This document shows positions 1 through 8,068 of a stretch of DNA of 41,882 nt, piece by piece (position 1 is the first letter of the stretch; every line of letters begins with the position of its first letter). The position numbers were made by a program, and so were the translations under genes. A model generated the notes under the pieces. That model was not told where the DNA came from and ran no database searches. It worked only from the letters and a program-made list of their open reading frames with translations. Source of the stretch: Candidatus Shapirobacteria bacterium (lineage in GTDB: Bacteria; Patescibacteria; Microgenomatia; UBA12405); assembly GCA_028710865.1 (NCBI GenBank), contig JAQTUF010000008.1, positions 1 through 41,882 on the forward strand. The letters run 5' to 3'.

Positions 1-971
1 TCCAATGGTTGCCGTAATGCTTCCAAAGAATTTCTCCCAAATTCTGGAAATTCGTCCAAAAATAAAACTCCTCTATGGGCCAATGACACTTCACCTGGTC
101 GTGGATTGCTTCCACCACCAATCAATCCCACTTGAGAAGTTGTATGATGTGGTGACCGAAAAGGTCGTTGTCGAATCAATGATCCACCTGGAGGAATATT
201 TCCCGTAATCGAATAAATTTTAGTCACTTCCAAACTTTCTTTTTCAGTTAAATTTGGCAAAATACCCGGCATGGCTCGAGACAACATAGTCTTTCCCGAG
301 CCTGGCGGTCCCATCATAAAGACATTATGTCCACCAGCTGCTGCAATTTCTAAAGCTCGTTTGGCTTGCTCTTGTCCCAATATTTCCGAAAAATCAAATT
401 CCGGTCTAATATCACTCAAAATTTCTTCAGTTTCTACTTTTCTTAGTGGCTTGATTGTTTTTTCACCACTTAAATGTTTAATCAAAGTTTTTAAATTATC
501 AACTGGGAAAACTTCTACTCCTTCTATTACACTGGCTTCATTTGCACTCATTCGTGGCACATATATTTTTTTTACACCTTCTTCACGGGCGAGTAATGCC
601 AATAAAAATACTCCTCGTGTATGTCGCAAACTTCCATCAAGTGATAGTTCGCCATAAAAATAAGCTTTTTCTTTTGGCAAAATTAATTCTCCAGTTGAGG
701 CTAATATTCCCACTGATATGGGTAAATCATAACATGAACCATCTTTTGGTAAATCCGCCGGAGCCAAATTTATAGTTACTTTAGCATTTGGAAATTCAAT
801 ATCGCAATTTATTATGGCTGTTTTTACTCTCTCTTTAGCCTCTTCTACTGCTTTACTAGCCAATCCGACTATTCCAAAACCAGGGAAACCTTTATCAGCC
901 ACATTCACTTCCACTTCTATTTCAATTCCCTTCAAACCCTCATTAGCGATTGATAAAACCTTTGTAAGCAT
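1..971 (-). CDS. comM: YifB/ComM-family Mg-chelatase-like AAA ATPase (5' part, runs off the window)
   Basis: The reverse strand reads from an ATG at 971-969 to the window edge without a stop, giving 323 residues of the N-terminal part. Residues 1-165 are the Lon-protease-like ChlI domain typical of YifB/ComM. The Mg-chelatase AAA domain follows, with Walker A GPPGSGKT at about 221-228 and Walker B GVLFLDE at about 301-307. The stretch with RSPHHTTS and [15 protein letters not shown] is diagnostic of this family. ComM homologues are hexameric helicases that promote branch migration when transformed DNA is integrated, which would fit DNA uptake; this role is inferred from the family. The C-terminal part is outside the window. 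The gene is divergent from the kinase-like gene at 1041 with a 69-nt gap. Confidence 0.93.
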   Translation of the reverse strand, partial: MLTKVLSIANEGLKGIEIEVEVNVADKGFPGFGIVGLASKAVEEAKERVKTAIINCDIEFPNAKVTINLAPADLPKDGSCYDLPISVGILASTGELILPKEKAYFYGELSLDGSLRHTRGVFLLALLAREEGVKKIYVPRMSANEASVIEGVEVFPVDNLKTLIKHLSGEKTIKPLRKVETEEILSDIRPEFDFSEILGQEQAKRALEIAAAGGHNVFMMGPPGSGKTMLSRAMPGILPNLTEKESLEVTKIYSITGNIPPGGSLIRQRPFRSPHHTTSQVGLIGGGSNPRPGEVSLAHRGVLFLDEFPEFGRNSLEALRQPL

Positions 972-1028
972 TAATACAATTTAACATAAAAAGCAAAAAT
1001 TAATTACAAAAAAATAAAACATTGTCTG

Positions 1029-1034
1029 TATAAT
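1029..1034 (+). promoter_or_regulatory. -10 box TATAAT directly before the gene at 1041
   Basis: A perfect TATAAT ends 6 nt before the ATG at 1041, so a start at the usual distance would fall on or next to the initiation codon (leaderless mRNA). No convincing -35 box is visible. Confidence 0.6.
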
Positions 1035-1040
1035 TTAGAC

Positions 1041-1571
1041 ATGCCAATTTTGTTGATTATTAATGGTTATCCAGGAACAGGTAAGACCACTATTGCTAAC
1101 CAATTTGCCCAAAAAAATAATTTTGCATTAATTAATCAAGATATTTTTTTGTTTCAACTGAATGCTTTTTCCAAAAATAAAATTATCAATCATCAAGAAC
1201 ATATTATTACTATTGAGAATATCCATGATTGCCTCTTAAACTATATGCACTTTAAAAAAAATATTGTTCTAGAGGGAGCTCTAGTCTCTATTTCTAATAA
1301 AGACCCTATTGATATTAACTACTTCATTAAACTTGCTCAAAAAATGAAATATAAAGCTGTAGTTGTGACTTTAATAGCTAAAGAAGGTGTGCGTGTTCAA
1401 AGACAAAAGAAACGGAATTACGTCTTACCTAGAGGTATAGATGAAAAAATATGTCAGGCTGTTTCAGAAGTTGATAAGAAAATTAATAATGAAATAACGA
1501 TAGATTCTTCAAATTATTCAATAAAAACAACACTTCAAAAGATAGAAGAAGTTATATCAGAATTCAATTAA
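1041..1571 (+). CDS. Small P-loop kinase / AAA-family ATPase
   Basis: A 176-aa protein with an N-terminal Walker A motif, GYPGTGKTT at residues 9-17, in the context typical of small nucleotide or metabolite kinases and of the zeta-toxin/chloramphenicol-phosphotransferase-like AAA_33 group. The central part carries an LEGA motif at about 79-82, where these kinases place a catalytic acidic residue. An R-rich stretch at about 117-130 (RVQRQKKRN, LPRG) could be the lid that contacts ATP phosphates. The substrate cannot be told from sequence. The gene has its own TATAAT box and lies 42 nt upstream of uvrB, but nothing ties it to DNA repair. No antitoxin-like partner is next to it, so a toxin role is not supported. 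Confidence 0.7.
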   Translation: MPILLIINGYPGTGKTTIANQFAQKNNFALINQDIFLFQLNAFSKNKIINHQEHIITIENIHDCLLNYMHFKKNIVLEGALVSISNKDPIDINYFIKLAQKMKYKAVVVTLIAKEGVRVQRQKKRNYVLPRGIDEKICQAVSEVDKKINNEITIDSSNYSIKTTLQKIEEVISEFN

Positions 1572-1600
1572 CTTTACCCCAAGAAAACCCAAACTTATGT

Positions 1601-1606
1601 TAAAAT
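1601..1606 (+). promoter_or_regulatory. -10 box TAAAAT directly before uvrB
   Basis: TAAAAT ends 7 nt before the GTG start of uvrB at 1614. This is the recurrent leaderless arrangement of the window; no clear -35 box and no Shine-Dalgarno are visible. Confidence 0.5.
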
Positions 1607-1613
1607 ATTACCT

Positions 1614-3611
1614 GTGTCTTTCCAACTCAAAACTAACTATAAACCATCTGGTGATCAACCAGCGGCTATTGCCCGTCTTACGGATAATATTGTGTCTGGT
1701 GTCAACCAACAAACTCTACTTGGTGTCACTGGGTCTGGTAAGACTTTTACTATCGCCAATGTTATAGAAAAAACTCAATTACCAACTTTAGTAATTTCTC
1801 ACAACAAAACCCTTGCCGGTCAGCTTTATCAAGAGTTCAAAGAACTTTTCCCCAACAACAAAGTTTCTTATTTTGTTTCTTATTATGATTATTATCAACC
1901 AGAGGCTTATATTCCCGCATCCGACACTTATATTGCCAAAGAAACTCAAATCAATGATCTCATCGACCAACTTCGCCTTGAAGCTTCTTCTAATCTTTTA
2001 TCTGGAAACGATAATATAATCATCGCTTCAGTTAGTTGTATTTACAATATTGGTGACCCTGTTGAATTTGAAAATATGACCTTTAATCTAAAAGTTGGCC
2101 AAATTTATCCTCGTCGTAAACTTTTAGAAAGTTTTATTTCTCTTTATTACACTCGATCTGAAATGGAGTTTAAAAGATCAACTTTCAGAGTTCGAGGGGA
2201 AATTATTGATCTTTGGCCATCATATACTGATTCTTTTTTATCCCTCGAATTTCAAAACGAAACTCTTATCAAAATAACTCAGCGTCATCCGTTCACTAGT
2301 CAAGAGAAAATTTTTGATCAATTCAAACTTTTTCCTGCCAAACAATATGTCAGTGGTAAGAAAGATTTAACCGAAATTTTTAAAAATATTCGTTTTGATT
2401 GTACCAAACAAGTTGAAATATTTAAATCCCAAAATAAAATTTTAGAAGCTCATCGGATTCAACAACGAGTTGAGTATGACCTGGAGATGTTACAAGAAAC
2501 CGGTTATATTAATGGGATTGAAAATTATTCTATCTACTTTGATAGAAACAGAAAACCAGGCGATCCACCTTATACTTTAGTTGATTATTTCAGACATTTA
2601 TGGGGTGATAATTTTTTGACAGTTATTGATGAATCTCATGTCACCGTCCCCCAAATTGGTGGTATGTATGCTGGTGATTTTGCCCGCAAACAAAATTTAA
2701 TCGATTTTGGATTTCGACTTCCATCAGCCCTTGATAATCGTCCATTAAAGTTTTCTGAATTTGAACAGCGAGTTTCTAATCTTATTTATGTCTCAGCCAC
2801 CCCAAGTAAATATGAGTTAACTAAATCAAAAAATAATATTATCGAACAAATTATCCGACCTACTGGTTTAGTTGATCCCCAAATTGATATTCGTTCCACT
2901 AAAAATCAAATCCCTGATTTAATTAAAGAAATTAAAGCTCGGGTTGCCAGTAAAGAAAGAACCTTAGTTGTTACTATTACCAAACGGATGGCCGAAGATT
3001 TGGCTACCTACTTATCTGACTCTGCCAAAACAGGGGAGAATTTTAAAGTTGCCTATCTTCATTCTGATATCGCCACTCTTGAGAGATCCAATATTTTAGA
3101 CGACCTTCGCAATGGCAATTATGATGTTTTAGTTGGAATTAATCTTTTACGTGAAGGCTTAGACCTTCCTGAAGTTAGTTTAGTTGCTATTCTTGACGCT
3201 GATCAACAAGGATTTTTAAGATCACAAAGTTCTCTTATCCAAATTATGGGAAGGGCCTCTCGTCACATTTCTGGTCAGGTAATTCTTTATGCTGATTCTA
3301 TGTCAGCTGCCATGACTGGAGCTATTAAAGAGGTTAATCGTCGTCGTAAAATCCAACTTAAATACAATAAGGATAATCACATTACTCCTGTATCAGTGAT
3401 AAAATCTATTCGTCCTCAAATTATTGAACAAATTAAAGTTGAAACTAAACCGGAATGGTTTAAAATTGATGTTTCATCTTTAACCCCACCTCAAAAACTT
3501 AAACATATTAAAGATCTAAAAAAGCAAATGCGTAATTTTGCCTTTACCCTAGATTTTGAAGAAGCTATTAGAATCAGAGATAAAATTAGGGAGATGGAAA
3601 ATGATAAATAA
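1614..3611 (+). CDS. uvrB: UvrABC system protein B (excision nuclease helicase subunit)
   Basis: A full-length 665-aa UvrB, the damage-verifying helicase of nucleotide excision repair, which is loaded by UvrA and recruits UvrC. Walker A GVTGSGKT is at about 37-44, the beta-hairpin region YYDYYQPEAYIP at about 90, the DEAD-like box IDESH in the middle, and helicase motif VI IQIMGRASRH near 545. A C-terminal UVR domain (FEEAIRIRDKIREME) ends the protein and would bind UvrC. The start is GTG, chosen because the product then begins exactly as UvrB proteins do (FQLKTNYKPSGDQPAAI) and because a -10 box precedes it. It overlaps uvrA by 11 nt, so the two are co-transcribed and probably translationally coupled. 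Confidence 0.98.
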   Translation: MSFQLKTNYKPSGDQPAAIARLTDNIVSGVNQQTLLGVTGSGKTFTIANVIEKTQLPTLVISHNKTLAGQLYQEFKELFPNNKVSYFVSYYDYYQPEAYIPASDTYIAKETQINDLIDQLRLEASSNLLSGNDNIIIASVSCIYNIGDPVEFENMTFNLKVGQIYPRRKLLESFISLYYTRSEMEFKRSTFRVRGEIIDLWPSYTDSFLSLEFQNETLIKITQRHPFTSQEKIFDQFKLFPAKQYVSGKKDLTEIFKNIRFDCTKQVEIFKSQNKILEAHRIQQRVEYDLEMLQETGYINGIENYSIYFDRNRKPGDPPYTLVDYFRHLWGDNFLTVIDESHVTVPQIGGMYAGDFARKQNLIDFGFRLPSALDNRPLKFSEFEQRVSNLIYVSATPSKYELTKSKNNIIEQIIRPTGLVDPQIDIRSTKNQIPDLIKEIKARVASKERTLVVTITKRMAEDLATYLSDSAKTGENFKVAYLHSDIATLERSNILDDLRNGNYDVLVGINLLREGLDLPEVSLVAILDADQQGFLRSQSSLIQIMGRASRHISGQVILYADSMSAAMTGAIKEVNRRRKIQLKYNKDNHITPVSVIKSIRPQIIEQIKVETKPEWFKIDVSSLTPPQKLKHIKDLKKQMRNFAFTLDFEEAIRIRDKIREMENDK

Positions 3612-6309
3612 AATAATTGTTAAAGGAGCTCGAGAAAATAATTTAAAAAATGTTTCTTTTGAATTTCCTAAAAATAAAATAACTGTCTTTACTGGAGTCT
3701 CTGGTTCTGGTAAATCTTCTATGGCTTTTGATACCCTTTTTGCTGAAGGTCAACGCCGTTATGTCGAAAGTCTTTCTTCTTATGCTCGCCAATTTTTAGG
3801 CAATATGAAACGTCCTGATGTTGATCTTATTGAAGGTCTTTCCCCGTCGATTGCTATCAATCAAAAGGCCATCTCTCACAATCCCCGTTCCACAGTTGGT
3901 ACTGTCACTGAAATTTATGATTATCTTCGTCTTTTATTTGCTCGAATTGGACATCCTCATTGTTCAGAGTGTGGTCGTGAGGTTTCTCCTCAAACAAGTC
4001 GTCAAATTGTTACTCAAATAATTGATATTGCCTCTCTTCAAGCCAAGGGTTTAAATATTTATCGTTTTTTTGTTTTTGCCCCAATTGTCCGTGATAAAAA
4101 AGGCGATTTTAAAGGTTTAACTGACAATCTTAAAAAACAAGGTTACAAATGGGTCAGAGTCGACAATAATATTATTGATCTTTATTCTGATTTTGGAATA
4201 GCCAAAACTAACAAACATAATATCGATGTGGTCATTGATCGTGTTTCTATCACTAAAGAAAACTTAAAAGAACCCAAAATATTATCTGATCGTCTTGTTG
4301 ATGATGTTGAACAAGCCATGAAATTGGCCAATGGTTTAGTAATTGTTGGTGAAATTAAGGACATTGGTTTTGATTTCCCCGACTCTCCAAAAGAATTAAC
4401 AGATACTCTTTATTCCGAAAATTTTGCTTGTCCTGTTTGTAATCTTTCTCTACCAGAAATTGAACCTCGACTTTTTTCTTTCAATTCTCCTCAAGGTGCC
4501 TGTCCAGAATGTAAGGGCTTAGGTTCTAAATATCAAATCGATCGTTCTAAGTTTCCTGAGTGGCGAGCCAAAATGATGGAAAGTCGTTATGTCAATTCTG
4601 GTTCTGATGGTGTTAGGGATGAGTTGGAAAAATTTATGATCAAAACTGACTGTCCTGAATGTCATGGTGCTCGTCTTAATCATGATGCCCTTTCTATCAC
4701 TATAATGGATCAAAATATTTATCAAATAACCCAACTTCCTGTCGAGAAACTAGACCATTGGCTTAATAATTTAGAAAGCCAATTAACTACTGAGAAAGAA
4801 AAAGAAATTTTGATTCCCATCAAAAAAGAATTAGCTGCCAGAATGGAATTTTTATTAGCTGTGGGTCTTGATTATCTTAGTCTTGATCGCGAAGCTGGAA
4901 CTCTTTCTAGCGGTGAATCTCAACGTATTCGTTTAGCCAGTCAAATTGGTACTGGTTTAACTGGGGTCCTTTATATTTTAGACGAACCAACTATTGGTCT
5001 TCATTCTCGTGACAATGATCGTCTTATTGGTACTCTAAAAAAATTAAAAGATTTGGGTAATACTGTTGTTGTGGTTGAACATGATGAAGATGTTATTAAA
5101 AATGCTGATCATATTGTTGATTTTGGGCCATATGCTGGCAAAAACGGTGGTGAAATTGTAGCTCAAGGTAACTTAGAAGAAATAAAAAGTAATAAGAATT
5201 CCTTAACTGGTAAATATATTTCCGGTAAATTAGAAATTAAGAGTAATCAATCTTCAAACTCATTAAAAAACCCTAGCCATAAAATATCTATCACTGGAGC
5301 CAGTCAATGGAATCTAAAAAATGTTGATGTTGATTTTCCTCTCAATAAATTAATCTGTGTTACTGGAGTATCAGGAAGTGGTAAGTCAACTTTAGTGCAC
5401 GATACTTTATTTGGTGGTGTCCGTAAGGTTATTCTTGGCAGTTACTATGGAACTATTGGTAAATTTGATAAATTAACTGGTGCTGAAAGTCTTTCTGATG
5501 TCTTATTGGTAGATCAGTCTCCAATCGGTCGAACTCCTCGTAGTAACCCAGCTACTTACACTAAAATTTTTGACGATATTAGAAAATTAATGGCCCAAAC
5601 CATTGAAGCCCAAGTCCGTGGTTATAATGCTAGTCGTTTTTCTTTCAATGTCAAAAATGGTCGATGTCCAGTTTGTGAAGGTCAGGGTCAAATTAAAATT
5701 GAAATGCAATTTTTATCGGATATTTATGTCACCTGTGATGAATGTCATGGGAGCCGTTTTAAAGAAGAAACTCTAGAGGTCGAATATAAAGGTAAAAATA
5801 TTGCCGAAATTTTAAAAATGACCATTGATGAAGCTGCTGAGTTTTTTAAAAACATTCCCAAACTTAGTCGGATGTTGGCCACTATTCAAGAAGTTGGTCT
5901 TGGTTATTTAGAACTAGGTCAATCATCAAATACTTTATCAGGAGGGGAATCGCAGAGATTAAAAATTAGTCGTGAATTGGTCAAACGAGGTAATGGCAAA
6001 ATGCTTTATGTCTTAGACGAACCTACTACTGGTCTTCATTTTTATGATGTTGATAAATTAATTAAAGTTTTGAGAAAGTTGGTTGATAATGGTAATACTG
6101 TCGTGGTTATTGAACACAATTTAGATATGATCAAAAATGCTGATTGGATTATTGATATGGGTCCTGAAGGTGGAGACAAAGGCGGAGAAATCGTTGCTAT
6201 GGGTACTGTCCAAGATATTTTTAAATGTAAAAGAAGTTATACCGGCCAATATTTAAAGAAAAAAAAGAGGGATAGACATTCTAGTAATATAGAACATATA
6301 TCCCTCTAG
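3601..6309 (+). CDS. uvrA: UvrABC system protein A (excision nuclease ATPase)
   Basis: A 902-aa UvrA, the ABC-type ATPase dimer that finds DNA lesions and loads UvrB. Two ABC modules are visible: Walker A GVSGSGKSS near 32-40 and GVSGSGKST in the second half, signatures LSSGESQRIRLA and LSGGESQRLKIS, and Walker B LDEPT in both. Cys pairs of the zinc modules are present (CSECG, CPVC/CPEC, CPVC/CDEC). The ATG at 3601 is chosen because it opens the family sequence (INKIIVKGARENNLKN) and overlaps the uvrB end; GGGAG at 3589-3593 is a possible Shine-Dalgarno. The family end GQYLKK is reached near 6257. The last about 16 residues are basic, unfamiliar and encoded by the minus-strand terminator of the inserted cassette, so the native C-terminus seems to have been replaced. 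Confidence 0.98.
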   Translation: MINKIIVKGARENNLKNVSFEFPKNKITVFTGVSGSGKSSMAFDTLFAEGQRRYVESLSSYARQFLGNMKRPDVDLIEGLSPSIAINQKAISHNPRSTVGTVTEIYDYLRLLFARIGHPHCSECGREVSPQTSRQIVTQIIDIASLQAKGLNIYRFFVFAPIVRDKKGDFKGLTDNLKKQGYKWVRVDNNIIDLYSDFGIAKTNKHNIDVVIDRVSITKENLKEPKILSDRLVDDVEQAMKLANGLVIVGEIKDIGFDFPDSPKELTDTLYSENFACPVCNLSLPEIEPRLFSFNSPQGACPECKGLGSKYQIDRSKFPEWRAKMMESRYVNSGSDGVRDELEKFMIKTDCPECHGARLNHDALSITIMDQNIYQITQLPVEKLDHWLNNLESQLTTEKEKEILIPIKKELAARMEFLLAVGLDYLSLDREAGTLSSGESQRIRLASQIGTGLTGVLYILDEPTIGLHSRDNDRLIGTLKKLKDLGNTVVVVEHDEDVIKNADHIVDFGPYAGKNGGEIVAQGNLEEIKSNKNSLTGKYISGKLEIKSNQSSNSLKNPSHKISITGASQWNLKNVDVDFPLNKLICVTGVSGSGKSTLVHDTLFGGVRKVILGSYYGTIGKFDKLTGAESLSDVLLVDQSPIGRTPRSNPATYTKIFDDIRKLMAQTIEAQVRGYNASRFSFNVKNGRCPVCEGQGQIKIEMQFLSDIYVTCDECHGSRFKEETLEVEYKGKNIAEILKMTIDEAAEFFKNIPKLSRMLATIQEVGLGYLELGQSSNTLSGGESQRLKISRELVKRGNGKMLYVLDEPTTGLHFYDVDKLIKVLRKLVDNGNTVVVIEHNLDMIKNADWIIDMGPEGGDKGGEIVAMGTVQDIFKCKRSYTGQYLKKKKRDRHSSNIEHISL
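6257..6307 (-). terminator. Rho-independent terminator of the 107-aa cassette gene, inside the uvrA 3' end
   Basis: On the minus strand a perfect 9-bp stem AGAGGGATA/TATCCCTCT (arms at plus 6299-6307 and 6266-6274) encloses an inner TTCTA/TAGAA stem. It is followed by eight T residues (plus 6259-6266 are all A). This is a strong intrinsic terminator for the gene at 6320-6643. It overlaps the last codons and stop of uvrA on the other strand. Confidence 0.85.
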
Positions 6310-6319
6310 GGTGTGTACT

Positions 6320-6643
6320 TTATCCGATTTTGATATCCAGTGCCGCGATTGCAGCCTGAACTTTGCCCGCTTCATCGTATAATTTGCCGGCTTCGGCGCG
6401 TTTGCTTCTTGCCAGCGCATTCGATGTTTCGCGTGTGCTCGTGATTCTCCGGAGTTCTTCCTGATATGTCCTTTCGGCGCCGTTTGCGATTTGATCGCCC
6501 TCGGTTTTGAGTATGGACGCAGACTTGATCGCCGCATCGGCCTTTTCAGCCGCGCTCTTGGCCAGTCCATCCAAAGACAGACCTTCCGTTTTCAAGAGTG
6601 TTCCAATTGCCGAGATCTGAGCCAAACAGTCTTTCTTTTTCAT
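6320..6643 (-). CDS. 107-aa helical protein of unknown function, foreign base composition
   Basis: I do not recognise this protein. It is 107 aa, Ala/Lys/Glu-rich and probably all alpha-helical, with no signal peptide or membrane segment. A segment starting LLKTEG at about 17 resembles one starting ILKTEG at about 45, which suggests an internal duplication. Reality is supported by a strong Shine-Dalgarno (GAAGGAGA, about 8 nt before the ATG), a consensus promoter at 6742-6770 and a strong terminator at 6257-6307. By my count its GC is about 51% (166 of 324), far above the surrounding genes, and its codons (GCG, GCC, ATC, CTC, CTG) differ from theirs. It sits antisense between uvrA and uvrC, which are otherwise typical partners. 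This looks like a recently acquired single-gene cassette. Another reading frame on the same strand (6253-6570) is a shadow. Confidence 0.82.
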   Translation of the reverse strand: MKKKDCLAQISAIGTLLKTEGLSLDGLAKSAAEKADAAIKSASILKTEGDQIANGAERTYQEELRRITSTRETSNALARSKRAEAGKLYDEAGKVQAAIAALDIKIG

Positions 6644-6647
6644 ACCA

Positions 6648-6657
6648 ATAGTCTCCT
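6648..6657 (-). promoter_or_regulatory. Shine-Dalgarno of the 107-aa gene
   Basis: On the minus strand AGAAGGAGAC lies about 7-8 nt before the ATG at 6643-6641. It is one of only two strong ribosome binding sites seen in the window and it fixes this start. Confidence 0.75.
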
Positions 6658-6667
6658 TCTTTTATTT

Positions 6668-6687
6668 TTAAACACAGAAGTGTTTAA
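6668..6687 (-). promoter_or_regulatory. Leader hairpin upstream of the 107-aa gene
   Basis: A perfect 8-bp inverted repeat, TTAAACAC and GTGTTTAA around a 4-nt loop, lies in the predicted 5' leader about 25 nt before the start codon. It could protect the mRNA 5' end or regulate the gene; it has no direct T-run, so it is not an obvious terminator. Confidence 0.5.
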
Positions 6688-6741
6688 GATCGGATTTCTT
6701 AATGTGCTTTGTTTTGACAATAATGTTCAAAACTATCCTAT

Positions 6742-6770
6742 AGTATATATTATAATTATTAAAAAGTCAA
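6742..6770 (-). promoter_or_regulatory. Promoter of the 107-aa cassette gene
   Basis: On the minus strand TTGACT (plus 6765-6770) and TATACT (plus 6742-6747) are spaced exactly 17 bp. This predicts a transcript starting near 6735 with a leader of about 90 nt. It overlaps the divergent uvrC promoter region. Confidence 0.7.
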
Positions 6771-6780
6771 GTAGATATTG

Positions 6781-6786
6781 TATAAT
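6781..6786 (+). promoter_or_regulatory. -10 box TATAAT directly before uvrC
   Basis: TATAAT ends 7 nt before the ATG at 6794; TTAAAA at 6759-6764 (16-bp spacer) is a weak -35 candidate. It implies that uvrC has its own leaderless transcript, as would be needed once the cassette separated it from uvrBA. Confidence 0.6.
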
Positions 6787-6793
6787 GTGTCCT

Positions 6794-8068
6794 ATGATCA
6801 ATCTTAATAATATTCCTTCAAATCCTGGTGTTTATATTTATAAAAACAACCAAAATAAAATTATTTATATTGGTAAAGCTATTAATTTAAAAAAACGGGT
6901 TTCTCAATATTTTCAAAATCGTGACGCTCTTGGTTATAAAACTAGTAAACTAGTTTCCGAAATTGCCAATATTGATTATCGTGTCGTTGGCTCAGAAATA
7001 GAAGCTTTAGTTTTTGAATCAAGTTTAATAAAACAATATCGTCCTAAATTTAATTCTCAACTAAAGGATGACAAAAGCTATATTTATATCACTTTTACCA
7101 AAGACAAATTACCTCTTATTAAACCAGCTTTTAAATCAAATTTAAACAAAAATGACCTGTTTTTCGGTCCTTTCCCTGACAGTCCTTCTGTCAAAAGCCT
7201 CCTTAAGACTATTCGTCTAATTTTCCCTTATTATTCTAAGCCACACGGCAGTAAAAAATGTCTTTATTGCCATCTTGGGCTTTGTCCAGGGACTAATCCA
7301 GACCCAAAAGAATATCGAGCCACTATTTCTAAAATTAAAAAGATTTTAAATGGTAATTTTAAAAAATTAATTCGAGATTTAACCAAAGAAATGGATGACT
7401 ATTCTAAATTAGAAAATTTTGAAATAGCCAAAATCAGACGTGATCAAATTGACTCTATTAATTATGTTATTTCTGGTTGGAAAAATCTAAACCATCTTTA
7501 TCAAACAGTTGATTTAAAAGAAGATCAATCACAAAAAGCCATTGCTGAATTAAAACTTACCTTGTTGCCTTATTTCCCTCAACTTAAACAACTTAACCGG
7601 ATCGAAGGCTATGATATTTCCAATTTGGGCTCTAAGTATTTTGTTGGCGCTATGACTGTTTTTCAAAATAGCAAATTAGATTCCAGTCAATATCGTCAAT
7701 TTAAAATTTATTCCAAAATTACTCCCGACGACCAATTTATGATTAAAGAGATTATTTATCGTCGACTTAAACATAAAGAGTGGCAATTACCTAGTCTAAT
7801 TCTAGTTGATGGAGGAAAACCTCAAGTCTCCAGTGCCAATATAGTCAATAAAAATATCCCGATAATAGGGCTAGCTAAAAAACAAGAAATTATAGTTATA
7901 AAAAGTAACGATAAATGGGTAGAAATAAATCTACCCAAAAATTCACCTTCTCTCCAATTACTCCAACAACTCCGCGACGAAGCTCACCGATTTTCGAATA
8001 GATATCGTAAAAAATTAACTCAAAAATCTATTTTTTATTCCAAAAATAACCAGTCTTCTCGTATTTAG
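6794..8068 (+). CDS. uvrC: UvrABC system protein C, short form without HhH domain
   Basis: UvrC makes both incisions in nucleotide excision repair. The 424-aa product has the N-terminal GIY-YIG nuclease (PGVYIYK, then IIYIGKAINLKKRVSQYF), the Cys cluster CLYCHLGLCPG, a UVR segment for UvrB binding (FEIAKIRRDQI), and the RNase H-like 5' nuclease with its Asp residues (GYDISN, LVDGGKPQV) and the RDEAHRF histidine. It then stops, whereas usual UvrC proteins of about 600 aa go on to tandem helix-hairpin-helix motifs for DNA binding. The ATG at 6794 is chosen because the TATAAT box overlaps the in-frame ATG at 6785 and longer upstream reading has no homology-like sequence. The 3' end overlaps the convergent gene at 8028 by 41 bp. 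Confidence 0.95.
   Translation: MINLNNIPSNPGVYIYKNNQNKIIYIGKAINLKKRVSQYFQNRDALGYKTSKLVSEIANIDYRVVGSEIEALVFESSLIKQYRPKFNSQLKDDKSYIYITFTKDKLPLIKPAFKSNLNKNDLFFGPFPDSPSVKSLLKTIRLIFPYYSKPHGSKKCLYCHLGLCPGTNPDPKEYRATISKIKKILNGNFKKLIRDLTKEMDDYSKLENFEIAKIRRDQIDSINYVISGWKNLNHLYQTVDLKEDQSQKAIAELKLTLLPYFPQLKQLNRIEGYDISNLGSKYFVGAMTVFQNSKLDSSQYRQFKIYSKITPDDQFMIKEIIYRRLKHKEWQLPSLILVDGGKPQVSSANIVNKNIPIIGLAKKQEIIVIKSNDKWVEINLPKNSPSLQLLQQLRDEAHRFSNRYRKKLTQKSIFYSKNNQSSRI

Noticed and set aside
271..657. Plus-strand open frame of 128 codons near the window start
   Set aside because: It is antisense to the comM-like gene, whose reverse-strand frame gives an unmistakable Mg-chelatase-like protein.
1041..1571. Zeta-type toxin of a toxin-antitoxin pair
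   Set aside because: The Walker A kinase fold alone is not specific and no epsilon-like antitoxin gene is adjacent.
6253..6570. Second minus-strand frame of 105 codons overlapping the 107-aa gene
   Set aside because: It has no ribosome site and runs through the terminator; the frame at 6320-6643 has the Shine-Dalgarno and coherent helical composition.
6491..6793. Long N-terminal extension of UvrC
   Set aside because: The in-frame upstream codons run through the antisense cassette and its promoter, resemble no UvrC sequence, and lie before the TATAAT box. The family start is matched from 6794.
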